IMG/VR virus record: IMGVR_UViG_3300006754_000045
Coordinates: 1 to 40,227 of that record
Direction: 5' to 3' (one strand)
Source of the DNA: a virus
Length of the DNA stretch: 40,227 bases
Part shown: positions 9,001-17,125 of the stretch, one piece after another
How the letters are laid out: each line of letters begins with the position of its first letter
How positions within the stretch are numbered: position 1 is the first letter of the stretch
The notes under the pieces: model-generated
What the model was told of the DNA's origin: nothing
Seen by the model: the letters and a program-made list of their open reading frames with translations, nothing else
Databases searched by the model: none
Made by a program: the position numbers and the translations under genes

Positions 9001-11978
9001 ATGTTAAAACTCAAAAATATATAAATTCTCCAGGAAGTCCTGGTGTTACTATTAATGGTAAGAGAATATATAAAGCAGAAGCTGTATTACGTCATCGTTT
9101 ATTACATGAATATTCAGCTTTGACTGGTACTTCAGTTGAAGATATTAAAATGACAACTTTATTGAAAGAAAATAAAAGAGTTGAATTATATGCTAGACGT
9201 AATAAAATATCCGTAGAGGATGCTATGAAAAAACATACAGAATCTCCTATAAGAATTAATGATATTATAGATATAAATAGATTAGAATACCTCTTAGATT
9301 CCACAAAGAGTAACAATGCTAATAAAATATATGATAATTTACTTCTCTTAGATTTATTTTTAAATCTTAAGAAGACGGCTACATCTCTTAACAAAGCAGT
9401 AACAGCGTCTAAAGCAGATACAGAAGGGGCTTCAGGGGGTATTATAGGTTCTTTTATATCTGATAATGCTATAGATGCCGTTATAGAAGAAGATTTAATA
9501 GGAGGTTTCGAAGGGAGATTTGACAATACAATGCTTGGAAAATATAAAGAGAATGGTCCAAATTTTATGTCTGCTCTTTTTGGAGATACTTTTTTAGCAG
9601 GTAGCACTCATTTTCAAAATATAATGAGAGATTTATCAGAAATAGTTGGTAATAAACGTATATTAGAAGATGAGGATCAATTTAGAAAAATATACTCAAG
9701 TTTTGTTTCTTATTTATTTTCTAAAACTCAATTTTATAAAAATATAGACCTAAAAGAAATTTTATATTCAAAAAATAATGTGGTTAATAGACTCTGGAGA
9801 TTTAAAAATGAAGAAAATAGTGTGATCAAAGATAATTTATTCATTAAATATTTATCTCCTGAATTTTCTAGCACTAAAAGAGGACACGATTACATAATTA
9901 CATCTGCAACAAGTAGAAAAGAAGGTATTGATAAAGATGCTCTTACAGAGGCTTGGAATGATTTATTGACACATGAAGACGCAAAAGTTAGAGACTTCGC
10001 AGAAGATCTTTATAAATTTTCTATAATATCTTCAGGATTTTCTAATACTTTATTTTCTTTTCATGAATTAGCTCCCTTACAGTATGAGTTAGATCAGGGA
10101 ATATATGATCAGTTTGGTTTACAAGTAAGTGAGCTTAAAAGTCACGGTAATTCTTTATTTGATGAAACTGAGATAAAAAAATTCTTAAGAACTCAAACAG
10201 GAAATACTGAATTAATTCCTGAAGCTTTTCCTAAAAAATTCTTACAAACTAAAATTAATGAAACTAAATTTAAATTTATATATCATATTGTACTTCCTTC
10301 GAATAGTGCTATGAGATATATAACTAAGGAGCCTAAAGAAGGGTTTAAGCACTTTGTTCCTTTTATAGAAGTTAATATTGGTAAACAGACGGTATTAATG
10401 GAGCACATTGGATATAATGAAAAGGGAGATGCTATTTATGAGCTTACTGAAAGATTAGGAACTTATAGTAAAGGGAGAAAAATATTTGAAAGTCCTACAG
10501 GAAGAACTCAAGTTAAAGAAAATCAAATAACACAGATATACAAAGGAAAGTTTGTAGGAAATTGGTTAGAACAACTTCGTAAACTGGGGTGGTTGAAAAA
10601 GCATGCTGAAAAAGTAGCTAAAAGTAATGATGGGAAAGGTTTTGTTCCACTAGAAATGGGAGATATGTATAATCATAATGATGAAACAGTTGATATAACA
10701 AAGGAAGAGGATTTTGGAAGTCAAATATCGTCCGAATTGGATCTTAATTTAATGTTGACCCCTGAATTTGTACAAGAAAATGAATTCCCAGTAATGGTAC
10801 AACGTCAGAAAGGGCCTAAATTAGTAGGAGTATTTAAGAGAATTGGTGATGCTATTAATGCGGGAATAGAACCTAAAGTAGCGATTAGAGCAGCACTTAA
10901 ATATAATTTATCTTTATTACAATATCTTAGAAATCTAGGACCTGAGACTTTATATTATGAAAACGAAAAAGGAAAATATATAGGATATGGAGAGGCCTGG
11001 GAAAGTTTTAAAAAGATGTTACATGAATCTGAAATAGATGATATATTTACAGATAGTTATGAAATTGAGGGTAAAGAATATTTCTTTCAATCAGAACCCT
11101 TAACTTATAGATTAGAAGTATTGGAAAGAAATTTAATAACTAATTCTGCACTCACACCAATATTTAATATAATATATGATTTAACTAAAGGTAAAAATAT
11201 AGAAATTGTATATACTGACCAGAAGATGGTTAAAAAATTAGAAGGGCCCCAAACTAGAGCCTTTTATGAAACAAATACTAATAGAATATTTTTACCTAGA
11301 AACATAACAGCTATAAGACCACATTCAAAAGTTGAGACTGAAGTAATGGTAACGTTACATGAGATTATACACCAATTAACTGCTAATTCTTTACATAAAA
11401 ATGTACATAAAAAATCTAAAGAAGAGCAATTATTTTTAAAAAGGGTTCAAAATTTATTAGATTTATATATACAGAATTTTGATACAAAGCGTGATAAAAT
11501 TCCTGAGCAATTAAGAAAAGCGATTGAAAAGTATGAGGGTATGATGGAAAATATGCTTCCTGAAGAGAAACGATCATTTAATTATGGAGAGTACGCAGAA
11601 GAGATGAATAATGTTTTGGATGAATTCCTAGCATATGGGCTAACATATAAGACAGTTATGAAACAATTAGAAGGAGTTAAGGTAATTGAAGAGGGCCCAT
11701 TATTTAAAGGAAATCTTTTGTCTAATATAATAGATGCTATTGTTGATTTATTCTCTTCTCTTGTCGATAAAGTCTTAGGAAAAAATGCTCAAGAATTATT
11801 GACAGTAGCGTTCACAGATTTTGTTAAAAATAGCGTATCTTTGGACCGAACTTTAGAACAACTTTATGATTTCTTAGGGAAAGATATATCTAAACTTAGT
11901 GAAACACAGTTAGAAATTAAAGATTGGTTGGAACAAGTGAGTGAAAAAACTAAAACTAGAGCAAAGAAAAAATGTTAG
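21..11978 (+). CDS. Giant virion RNA polymerase fusion protein (crAss-like), with ADP-ribosyltransferase-like and two zincin-like domains
   Basis: A 3985-residue protein. The motif ADFDIDKLY, with aspartates 2732, 2734 and 2736, matches the DxDxD metal-binding motif of the single-chain RNA polymerase of crAss-like phages, which is carried in the virion and ejected into the cell to transcribe early genes. Other parts seen: a Lys/Glu-rich linker at about 140-215; a segment at about 485-620 with VYH at 522-524 that resembles ADP-ribosyltransferase-like domains of phage polyvalent proteins; a zincin motif HEAYH at 1209-1213; a coiled coil at about 1370-1400; and a second zincin motif HEIIH at 3780-3784. 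It is far longer than the roughly 2200-residue polymerase of Cellulophaga phage phi14:2. The ATG at 21 follows AAAGGAAAAA, but the frame is open to the window edge, so the true start could be further upstream. Polymerase call is firm; the other domains are motif-level. Confidence 0.85.
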   Translation: MKELGITKVPEIAENKAYVEALIRQNGGEMGAEIVSPLLAEVLDANNAHKLKKNPFFMDLAEWKKAAWKEKIKKTKQRNSYENSTKADDQNIVEGDKVWARFGHLKGTYVIKNGIKGIENSDGFHPLDQEDLKFMEKRILNKNKVKDIVSDSNKKRTKNKLNKNSKDEDAKPTKDAEDTQNQTKKQLKENKEEEDILDKARKGDKDAQKQLEKYGLSWLLEPQYRFIGKSEVDALLNGETIEGKTPSFGVDVTNDKSGKTTPSTTQAYRVTFRTDRGLDDKKEGSRIQSKNENDGWISDGYTIEDVEKIEKQNEDGSWTGIYGDSHLIQVSAAPVAKKTQYASKLKEIFDRRKLATKTDLKNSQLIKDIRVDKTQSKDIKPNKADKNLASIMLYGKTYNELLDQGLPEEALESETLAYRILNDLQFNINDLLFYEEIVQIDPSIAATLTTNENPVKEYFESDIFEQAEQQMSEEAPAAPAVTKEGVSRVFKDNPELSKLGTEEQYSSYLETIFPNSKVKDIVYHADTIKDKIFDKTKGLYGVFYFDKKARKQHGNFVYSAILNMKSPELVPPVVSMDNVDRDSVKHWKKRGADSILGSFAADNIDTDIVGKEERVKYFDKAFSDLQKRGYLREDTYEYIVFEPEQIHVLGSKQDIQGFTKFVSKPEAPVAPDGDSKTSPSSLGFATQAQPDASYKHHPNIQTHQDDSSNVVNKFINNRSRKDLKNLIVQIIDIDTKGIPSSLNKLIAKKEPIDEKLDLGSTQLRQQFGENLKVKVKLTDTVTNKSVETYLYNIVSTSSLQESDNIVKMFKNILNARMLNEGPLYGAISYVDFGKFNNIPGQQAKISKIFKKDKPHLAVNDGKGITDGINPYYTVSENGEGKGRLYAIFKDKVDGTIIPIKLNNRNIDKKEAEELWDIVVKYLDSTTEDPFTFTSLYKDTGLTASQYMKLITFVNDSVDLAEDKFDLENSSGTMFGFKPASDTRSAHFQFGSYTVNKNMLDQNKASVKTAFLNHVMENKKRQAHVHGMNKSLFDIPLISNTGIETFTFLGKEYSIKGKGKNYNLDFIEEDRVLTTDVEVLPNGRVQNNRRLVMDMYTFTRKPEVITDDTRNKELPDNLEGVNTDPIDDETFNPDLFDQPMEITPENSNPKEVLNEKDARAFLDRVLGGAVPVRIKNKLVKIGEQGTEVYGAFSDGVIQLSRLAPKGIEFHEAYHVVETAYLTPGEIAALNRETVGKHGEPTNATIKNIKAKYPKWKLTSKEARQIALSEIRAEEYRLYESSKNDERLTFKTLGKRIMRFFRELVDYIVPMFSTKNAATIYSRISRGHYRRKSVAENIAKELRGLRNNLKDEQANAGLIPGTPALLPNDKAFQQRTLKIIEALNNKIEELEAKLAKEEANIGNKILSMSIKDFSKSVEETALEEAGFNIEDRSNIATALIEALITNKGGVRNIKSLNDIKINDNILKGYLSFIQKRRKEAGNVNVADNLEIIKDNIKHFYNSEDNTGLILDILEQYKIRIETEEDAKGNKDVSQAMSSHFEYSGKDNAGTNTKILLSFLVKKNEKGENLVDDRTGLNKIERFSIVWNGLEKGLSDITSYAEYTKTGEVKINHAFDLMMNKLEEMSSLVPLYTGLAARIKGLEENDQIRFFNAFSKASMNFVTAIVDKWAFQQEKEGEGIVNIEQSNTRFIDPAVQGRKFMIRKRWLENLKQKNFFILKDEEENLDIDTKVLDTILESWNSISAEYKAELKRMTRDMDIKVSQEYKQNLIEDLKVSGITLSEMALDILLSSENTEKESLTTLFLGAGRNFGVQDIYIRTAKSKRTGRNPYDFKSIKVRSENDAITLDLNFTENNPFSWASSAINTLAEAEALVDVSLGQSNILGPQGKSYWLYSLNNYLSKQSNRFNASKYERDVLLKDRWAKDSNWLKELISGAKLKIRTFNNLKLSNSKDEGTGNTDLTPSQEHAFRINSTLFNIARAKGLLSPPTMADKSVWNLIEGMKTYDIFENSDSGFILRPDGSMRVGHNIARKFAIYAASEISRVQSVHEDLFGQNALTDSQLIEYYHYMMEKGKKNRRKANGLKFILFPSLTTSILKDIGVMTEDGVFLDSWDSDLVIPKLTEFVKPILEKRILAEVNFAVENGVITKTVNKDTIIYKNNTIADRIIKLHGEKYKNKGAQFRSHYGIGLALANYTVNNMISFIETTKLLSGDPAFYKNLDDLSKRMPELIAPGQDLKIIEGHELFTVAVIRDQILPKSKYYDNYIKFLIEKKGYSRKAAKKILKPYLNVNVTDAQAYITLPRWRSLMRMLGKWDDKYDPTYFRLLNGEIVDDTNFDMLLAQPLKGMHYELRKGLQSKDGGTNLNIPTYLKYSQAVLIPAAIHGTELQKLLDTMNREGVDEVVFESGIKVGALSPVDIMQDHQTGELSSSIALNKFVLRNENWKLQQELSPHTENESLEGSQIKKSILSNIDLNADYIVPAKIVEGVQETKRISGYELVKDLHEIDRALSDIEKDAIINEWGISVSKVDDVTGQVMYNIEDYTKLHSILYSSFKRKKNTPAKLLKSLALNEAGSGFAIDISSHPFMRDIENMIGAMITDRLIKLKMPGGSFIQQSNFGMQRMAAWSDLSIKDQRELSKQVNEKGLSPLYYSKNGTVRAQIFLPSWFKEKHVPGHKKMSNEQIKKYIIDKRLLRAVGYRIPTQGMSSIDSFDIVGFLPKSMGDTAIVYDEFTSKTGADFDIDKLYLLLPSYAESKKGLYYVNYDGTKTIEENRKARGNRTNLFKKSLRNRKLELYQSILSSVHTFDQVINPLDSEDIKNNAAEVRYLKLKHTLTDKEIQEIEASKGTEDFYSTVSDILISKNDLEWFSPRYQMETKEKFLGGKFGVGQEARHLSDHGISQWSFEKEVESSYFLKGRDIGLGHITELGNTDLSKILSTNGLLISGIMSARLDAYVDIAKDPYIFYLNNNAITANTVALMDRAGVNPEWTNKFMGLKVITDYVKTQKYINSPGSPGVTINGKRIYKAEAVLRHRLLHEYSALTGTSVEDIKMTTLLKENKRVELYARRNKISVEDAMKKHTESPIRINDIIDINRLEYLLDSTKSNNANKIYDNLLLLDLFLNLKKTATSLNKAVTASKADTEGASGGIIGSFISDNAIDAVIEEDLIGGFEGRFDNTMLGKYKENGPNFMSALFGDTFLAGSTHFQNIMRDLSEIVGNKRILEDEDQFRKIYSSFVSYLFSKTQFYKNIDLKEILYSKNNVVNRLWRFKNEENSVIKDNLFIKYLSPEFSSTKRGHDYIITSATSRKEGIDKDALTEAWNDLLTHEDAKVRDFAEDLYKFSIISSGFSNTLFSFHELAPLQYELDQGIYDQFGLQVSELKSHGNSLFDETEIKKFLRTQTGNTELIPEAFPKKFLQTKINETKFKFIYHIVLPSNSAMRYITKEPKEGFKHFVPFIEVNIGKQTVLMEHIGYNEKGDAIYELTERLGTYSKGRKIFESPTGRTQVKENQITQIYKGKFVGNWLEQLRKLGWLKKHAEKVAKSNDGKGFVPLEMGDMYNHNDETVDITKEEDFGSQISSELDLNLMLTPEFVQENEFPVMVQRQKGPKLVGVFKRIGDAINAGIEPKVAIRAALKYNLSLLQYLRNLGPETLYYENEKGKYIGYGEAWESFKKMLHESEIDDIFTDSYEIEGKEYFFQSEPLTYRLEVLERNLITNSALTPIFNIIYDLTKGKNIEIVYTDQKMVKKLEGPQTRAFYETNTNRIFLPRNITAIRPHSKVETEVMVTLHEIIHQLTANSLHKNVHKKSKEEQLFLKRVQNLLDLYIQNFDTKRDKIPEQLRKAIEKYEGMMENMLPEEKRSFNYGEYAEEMNNVLDEFLAYGLTYKTVMKQLEGVKVIEEGPLFKGNLLSNIIDAIVDLFSSLVDKVLGKNAQELLTVAFTDFVKNSVSLDRTLEQLYDFLGKDISKLSETQLEIKDWLEQVSEKTKTRAKKKC

Positions 11979-11981
11979 ATT

Positions 11982-14900
11982 ATGGCGTGTGTATTTGTAG
12001 TTAAAGATCCTATTACAGGAGAAGAAGTAGATAGTCTTTTATATAAAGACTTGGTAGAATACTATAATTCTGAAGCTGAAGCAGAGTTAGCGTATAGAAG
12101 TGCTATAGATTCTCCTAAGTTTTTAACTGAGTTTGGAGATTATCATAAATCCCCTTCTAATTATTTGTTAACAGATGAAAAGGGTAAGCCTAGATTAGAT
12201 AAATATAATGAACCTTTTGCATCAGATGTTGTAAAATATTATGCTAATTGGGAATTATCTAAAAAATCTCATAATATTAATGAATTAAAAAATGTTACTA
12301 CCCCTGGTTTAGCTAGACTACAAAAGGTAGTAGATACTCTTACAACACGGTTACATAATTTAAGACGTGTGAAAAAAACAATTCATGAAAAAGAAAAGCT
12401 TAGAACACAAATTGGAAACCTATTAAAACAAATAGGAGAGGCTAACGAAATTAGAGGATTTGTAAATTATACACGGAATGCTGTTACAGAAGTAAACCAT
12501 TTATTAGATTCTTTAATAGAGCATGATAAGTCAGGAACTCCTTTTACAGCAGCGCAATTAGGGCATATGTTTAAAGTAATACAGTCTTATAGAGATGTAA
12601 ATAGAATATTAGGGGAGGCACAACAGTTAGAAGATTCTAAAGACTTAGAATTAGGTAAACAATATTACTTACCCAGTATAGTTATCAAAAATTTAAATAA
12701 TCTTAAAGATACTTTAAGTAAGTTAGAAAATGAATATCAAAAGCGTGCTCTAGAGTCTGTAGCGAATAGTATTATGGGGTCTGATTATCAAGCTAATGCT
12801 AGAGAATTTTATAGAAGATCATATGCAGAGACCGCGGAAGGAAAGAGACGAAAGGATGAAACTAATACTACTTATAGAAAACGTATACAAGAACATGTAG
12901 ATTTGAAAATGCAGGATAATTCTGTAATTATAGAAAAAGATGCTAAAGAACATATTATGCGTTTATTATCTGCAGGAATAGATATTACATATTTAGAAAG
13001 GTGGGCATTAAATGCTAGTAATACAACATCTCCTATACTTAGATCTTTAAATCACTTTATATTAAAAGCTGAGGACATCGCTAGATTGACATGGATTAAA
13101 TTTGCTGAAGAGGGAGATATTTTGTTTCGTAGATATAAAAAGCATATGAAATCTTTAGGAAAGAATGAAAATAACTTATCAGAGTTTTTTGAATTAATAG
13201 GTGAAAGATCATATGATAAAAATGGTAAGTTATCAAAAAAAGGTACTGGATGGGTAACACATAGATGGCATAGTGTTTGGCACACAGATTTAAAAACTAT
13301 AAGACGGGCTATGTCTCAAATAAGAAAGAAGGCTACTCGTAATGCTCTTGGACAAATAGATCCAACAGCATCTATTAAGGATAAAAAATTAAAAAGAGTA
13401 TATGATGCATTAAGAAGATTATACTATGTTAATAAAGATTATGATGCGGATCCTGCTATAGCTAGACAAAAAGAAAGAATTTCTGCGTCTTATGAAGGGG
13501 TTCGAGACTTAGAAAAAGCAATACTTAAAAAACAAAAAATAGTAGATACTTTAAAAAATTTAGAGAATCTTACAATGGAACAATCAAATAGAATACCTAA
13601 ATTAGAAAAGGAATTGTATGAAGCTTTAGAGCAAAGAGCAAAATTATTATCAGATGCTGTATCGCTTGAGAATAATTTAAGAGATGAATTCTTTAATTTT
13701 GAAGATATATATCATGTGCCTAATTTGAAAAGGATAAGAGCGGATAAGAAAGATCTACAAAGATTATTAAAGAGTGTTAATATTAGTTTTGATTTAGCAG
13801 TTTCTACTGAAATGTATAAGTCTCCTCAGTATGAAGAAATACATAATGAGAGAAAAAAAGATGCGCAAAGTCCTGTGTATGAATATTATAAGAAGTTTGT
13901 AATGAAAGGTATGAAAATGCGGGATAGTGTAAGACCAGAGGAATTTAAAACTGGATTTAAATACGATGCTATACGAAAAGTTCTTTGGGAGAGATTTGAT
14001 GATGTGCGACAAGGAGAGAAACCTATTAACAATGCTTGGAATAATTGGACTAAATCTTATTTAAAAGAGATATTTACATATACTAAAGGTAGAGATATAG
14101 AGAGTGGTGTACAGTTAAAAGCAATAGGAGAAGCTATAGATACTAAAATAGATTATGTTCCTATCTTTTTTACTAAACAAATAGATTTAAAAGATCAGCA
14201 AATGCATTTACATCAGAATTTATTAGTTGGTAATTTTGTATCAGTTAATTATAATGAAAAAAATAAGATTTTACCTTATATTGAAATGCTTATGTCTGTT
14301 GTTCAAAATAGAAAAATAATAAAAACTAAAGGGTTTCAAAGAATATTTAAAAACTTATCGGGTGTAGTAGCAGATGCTATTGGTAAAAGTCTTAAAAAAG
14401 AAAAGAAACAAGAATCTAATACATATGCTAATGCTATGGATCTAATAGCATCAAGAATTTTCGGAGAGACAGTTCAGGAGGCAGGTATTACATTACCATT
14501 ACCTTTTACAGAGTCTAGATTATCAATACGACAATTGTGGAATTTATGGTTAAGTGCTACAAGTACTGTATTATTATCTGCAAATTGGATGTCTACTATA
14601 AGTAATAGAGTTTTAGGAGGAACTTTACATCTTTCAGAAGCACTAGCTGGTGAATTTTTTACAACTAAAAGTATGCTTAATGGTCAGAAATATTATATAC
14701 AAGACGATCCACAAATAATTAATGATATTGGTAAGCCCTTTCCTATCTCTAAAACAAATTTATTAGGTATGTTATTTGATCCTTTAAATGATTATTCTAT
14801 GTATGGTCATCAATATGCATACAATAATAAAATGAAAGCTTTATTAAATACAAATACTTTACATGGTTTGAACAATATGGCAGAGCATGCTATGCATCAT

Positions 14901-16058
14901 GTTGTTATGTACACGGTCTTAGCCGAAACAAAAGTTCTAAACAAGGAGGGGGAGTATATCAATAAAAGCGGTAAAGGTATTACGAAGGATAGAACTAAAG
15001 CAATGGATTTAGCATCTATGTATAAAACTGAAAAAAGAGGAGAAGAAGGGCATAGAGGATTAAATTTAGATAACAGAGTTCATCAGATAGAATATAGAGT
15101 AGCAGAAACTTATTATAAAATGCCATTAGTGGGCAAGTTACATACTGATATGAGTATAAGAGCTGAACAAGAAGAAACTAATATGCATGCCATAATAAAA
15201 CTTACGCAACTAATTCAAAAAATAAATGAAATGGAGCATGGTGCGTATTCACAAAGAAACGCACCTCCTGGTAGAAGACACGCTTTATTTCAAGGATTAG
15301 AAACAATGCGAAAGTTCTTTCCTGTAGGTATAAAACATAGATTACAAGGAATTGGAACAACTCTTCTTAATTTATTTACTAATTTTCCAGAGTTTGCAAG
15401 AACTAGGGGAAATGCAGCTTTTTTTAAAGATTCTGCAAAGTATTCAAATGATTCTACTAAGATATATGATCCTATAACTAATAATTTAAAAGAAAGTCAT
15501 TATGTAACTACTTTAAAATATTTTGCTTTTTCTGCATATCATGGTATGAAAAAATTAGGACAATTGTGGGCACGAACTCATGATGACACATATCAAGTTA
15601 AGAAAGGAATTCTATCTATGAGTAAAGAAGAGTGGGGAAATATGTCTAAACATGAAAAAGCAAACATAGTAAGAACTTTTTATGAAATAGGATTAGCAAT
15701 GGTATTAATGCAGGCAGCTCACGCACTTAAAGATCGTGGAGAAGAAAAGTCAGATTATATGTTTGCTTTCTTTATGGCAAGATTATCTACTGAATTGCTG
15801 GCGTATTCTAATCCATGGGAAGCGGCTAGGATATTACAATCTCCTGCAACTACTACAACTTTTATTGAACGTATATGGACTTTTATGGAGCAATTAGGAG
15901 AAGATATCTGGGCTGGTGAGTGGGAAAGATATAAAGCTGGATCTAGAAAAGGACAAACAAAAACTTCTAAGAACCTTGGAGATATAGTTCCTTGGCACAA
16001 AGCAGTTAATCGTCATAAATATGTTGAAGATATTTTAAATTACCATTACAGGGAATAA
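11982..16058 (+). CDS. Large virion-associated (probably ejected cargo) protein
   Basis: A 1358-residue protein starting 3 bases after the stop of the polymerase gene, so co-transcribed and probably translated by reinitiation. It has no enzyme motif I recognise. It contains coiled-coil stretches at about 105-150 and 504-570, an otherwise charged helical character, and amphipathic or hydrophobic segments at about 850-880 and 1231-1255 (LAMVLMQAAHALK) that might contact membrane during DNA ejection. Crassvirales carry very large proteins next to the virion RNA polymerase, and structural work on phiCrAss001 showed such proteins as cargo inside the virion; this gene has the right position and size. 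The role is inferred from context only. Confidence 0.6.
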   Translation: MACVFVVKDPITGEEVDSLLYKDLVEYYNSEAEAELAYRSAIDSPKFLTEFGDYHKSPSNYLLTDEKGKPRLDKYNEPFASDVVKYYANWELSKKSHNINELKNVTTPGLARLQKVVDTLTTRLHNLRRVKKTIHEKEKLRTQIGNLLKQIGEANEIRGFVNYTRNAVTEVNHLLDSLIEHDKSGTPFTAAQLGHMFKVIQSYRDVNRILGEAQQLEDSKDLELGKQYYLPSIVIKNLNNLKDTLSKLENEYQKRALESVANSIMGSDYQANAREFYRRSYAETAEGKRRKDETNTTYRKRIQEHVDLKMQDNSVIIEKDAKEHIMRLLSAGIDITYLERWALNASNTTSPILRSLNHFILKAEDIARLTWIKFAEEGDILFRRYKKHMKSLGKNENNLSEFFELIGERSYDKNGKLSKKGTGWVTHRWHSVWHTDLKTIRRAMSQIRKKATRNALGQIDPTASIKDKKLKRVYDALRRLYYVNKDYDADPAIARQKERISASYEGVRDLEKAILKKQKIVDTLKNLENLTMEQSNRIPKLEKELYEALEQRAKLLSDAVSLENNLRDEFFNFEDIYHVPNLKRIRADKKDLQRLLKSVNISFDLAVSTEMYKSPQYEEIHNERKKDAQSPVYEYYKKFVMKGMKMRDSVRPEEFKTGFKYDAIRKVLWERFDDVRQGEKPINNAWNNWTKSYLKEIFTYTKGRDIESGVQLKAIGEAIDTKIDYVPIFFTKQIDLKDQQMHLHQNLLVGNFVSVNYNEKNKILPYIEMLMSVVQNRKIIKTKGFQRIFKNLSGVVADAIGKSLKKEKKQESNTYANAMDLIASRIFGETVQEAGITLPLPFTESRLSIRQLWNLWLSATSTVLLSANWMSTISNRVLGGTLHLSEALAGEFFTTKSMLNGQKYYIQDDPQIINDIGKPFPISKTNLLGMLFDPLNDYSMYGHQYAYNNKMKALLNTNTLHGLNNMAEHAMHHVVMYTVLAETKVLNKEGEYINKSGKGITKDRTKAMDLASMYKTEKRGEEGHRGLNLDNRVHQIEYRVAETYYKMPLVGKLHTDMSIRAEQEETNMHAIIKLTQLIQKINEMEHGAYSQRNAPPGRRHALFQGLETMRKFFPVGIKHRLQGIGTTLLNLFTNFPEFARTRGNAAFFKDSAKYSNDSTKIYDPITNNLKESHYVTTLKYFAFSAYHGMKKLGQLWARTHDDTYQVKKGILSMSKEEWGNMSKHEKANIVRTFYEIGLAMVLMQAAHALKDRGEEKSDYMFAFFMARLSTELLAYSNPWEAARILQSPATTTTFIERIWTFMEQLGEDIWAGEWERYKAGSRKGQTKTSKNLGDIVPWHKAVNRHKYVEDILNYHYRE

Positions 16059-16059
16059 T

Positions 16060-16365
16060 ATGAGTAAAGAGCTCTATAAACCTCTTCCTACATATCTATC
16101 TATTGGGCCCTCTGATATACACGGAGCGGGGATTCTTGCTAATGAAGATATTCCATCAGGAATAGAAATAGGAATTACGCATATATATGATCCAGATTTC
16201 GAAGACGATCATATAAGAACTCCTTTAGGAGGTTTTATAAACCATTCTGATACGCCCAATTGTGAGATAAGAGATGATGGTGATGATAAAAGAATACTTT
16301 ATACTATAAATCGTATAGAAGCAGGTAAAGAATTAACTGTTAAGTACTCTTTATATAAATTTTAA
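16060..16365 (+). CDS. Small SET-domain protein (putative protein-lysine methyltransferase)
   Basis: A 101-residue protein with the core landmarks of a SET domain: an N-terminal IHGAGILA segment (20-27) corresponding to the S-adenosylmethionine-side GxG, the pseudoknot motif FINHSDTPNC (59-68) with Asn61-His62-Ser63 and Pro66-Asn67, and GKELTVKY ending in Tyr96, equivalent to the catalytic tyrosine region. SET enzymes transfer methyl groups to protein lysines. It is short, with essentially no flanking pre-SET or post-SET regions, as in small bacterial and phage SET proteins. It begins one base after the stop of the preceding giant gene and is the last gene before the terminator, so it belongs to the virion RNA polymerase transcription unit. 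Its substrate is unknown. Confidence 0.8.
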   Translation: MSKELYKPLPTYLSIGPSDIHGAGILANEDIPSGIEIGITHIYDPDFEDDHIRTPLGGFINHSDTPNCEIRDDGDDKRILYTINRIEAGKELTVKYSLYKF

Positions 16366-16389
16366 TTACCCCTACGTTTATAAGGTAAA

Positions 16390-16425
16390 AAAAAGGCTAG
16401 CAATAATAATATTACTAGCCTTTTT
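16390..16425. terminator. Bidirectional intrinsic terminator between convergent gene blocks
   Basis: An 11-bp perfect inverted repeat (16390-16400 and 16415-16425) with a 14-base loop. Each arm has five A or T at its outer end, so the RNA of either strand ends in a GC-containing stem followed by a U-run. It lies between the last plus-strand gene (ends 16365) and the last minus-strand gene (ends 16478), exactly where convergent transcription must stop. Confidence 0.92.
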
Positions 16426-16477
16426 ATGCTGAGTATAGGTAAAACCAATCACAAAACTACCCCAGCTAGGGCCGAAG

Positions 16478-16927
16478 CTATCGCAACTCCCTAAGTTTTT
16501 TTGGTATAAGCCCCATATCATTGACTTGCTTTTCTGCCCAAGTACATTCTATCATATGGTCTTCCCCATAAATTTTCTCTAATATATAACATCTATGATT
16601 ACCATCTCTAACTATATAGTCATAATCTTCATTAAAATATTTAGTATACCTCATATACTTTCCTAAACATCTATTTTTTTCTTTTCCTTCTTCAGGAATT
16701 TCAGAAGTATTAAGTGCCTCAAGTACTTGAATAGGTTTATTAGGTATAGCAGTATTTAATAAATCTTTTTCCAAAGCTTCAAAATCATAAGAATATACTA
16801 AACCTTTTCTTTGCATTTTACTTTTATCATTACAGAATGAGATAGATTTTTGTGTTTGTCTTTCGAGCCAATTCGGTTGTCTAAATAATCCCCAGATTTT
16901 TTTAATAGGAACTTTAAAGGTTTCCAT
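16478..16927 (-). CDS. ParB/sulfiredoxin-fold protein
   Basis: A 149-residue protein. The segment IVRDGNHRCYILEKIYG has the DGNHR box (108-112) followed by a helix, the signature of the ParB N-terminal/sulfiredoxin fold, preceded by a PIQVLEAL strand-helix (about 65-72). Members of this fold include ParB CTPases, nucleases and phage modification-linked proteins; I cannot tell which activity applies here. It has no helix-turn-helix DNA-binding extension, so it is not a full ParB partition protein. It is the last gene of the long minus-strand block and overlaps the upstream 62-residue gene by 14 bases, suggesting translational coupling. Confidence 0.6.
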   Translation of the reverse strand: METFKVPIKKIWGLFRQPNWLERQTQKSISFCNDKSKMQRKGLVYSYDFEALEKDLLNTAIPNKPIQVLEALNTSEIPEEGKEKNRCLGKYMRYTKYFNEDYDYIVRDGNHRCYILEKIYGEDHMIECTWAEKQVNDMGLIPKKLRELR

Positions 16928-17102
16928 CTCTTGATCTAATATATGTTCCCATACCTCCAGGCCAAACTAAATAACCGTGTTTAAGATATGTTCTAATAAT
17001 TGTATTATTATTTTTTCTTCTTTCTTTATACTCTTCACGAGATTCTTTTATTCCACGAGCGGGAGAAAGGTTCATTGGTTCAAATACTTTAGGTCGGTCC
17101 AT
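16914..17102 (-). CDS. Small basic protein of unknown function
   Basis: A 62-residue protein, rich in Arg, Lys and Glu (ESREEYKERRKNNN at about 20-33), with a C-terminal glycine-rich WPGGMGTYIRSRDGN segment. I do not recognise the family. It has its own Bacteroidota-type promoter just upstream (17126-17156) and overlaps the following ParB-fold gene, so the two probably form a short unit. The start ATG is the only one compatible with the promoter. Confidence 0.6.
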   Translation of the reverse strand: MDRPKVFEPMNLSPARGIKESREEYKERRKNNNTIIRTYLKHGYLVWPGGMGTYIRSRDGNL

Positions 17103-17125
17103 TGTTTTATTGTTTAATCAGTGCA

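Noticed and set aside
9092-9607. 171-codon antisense frame within the RNA polymerase gene
   Set aside because: A shadow of the strongly supported plus-strand gene; composition is that of complemented A-rich codons and no leader is present.
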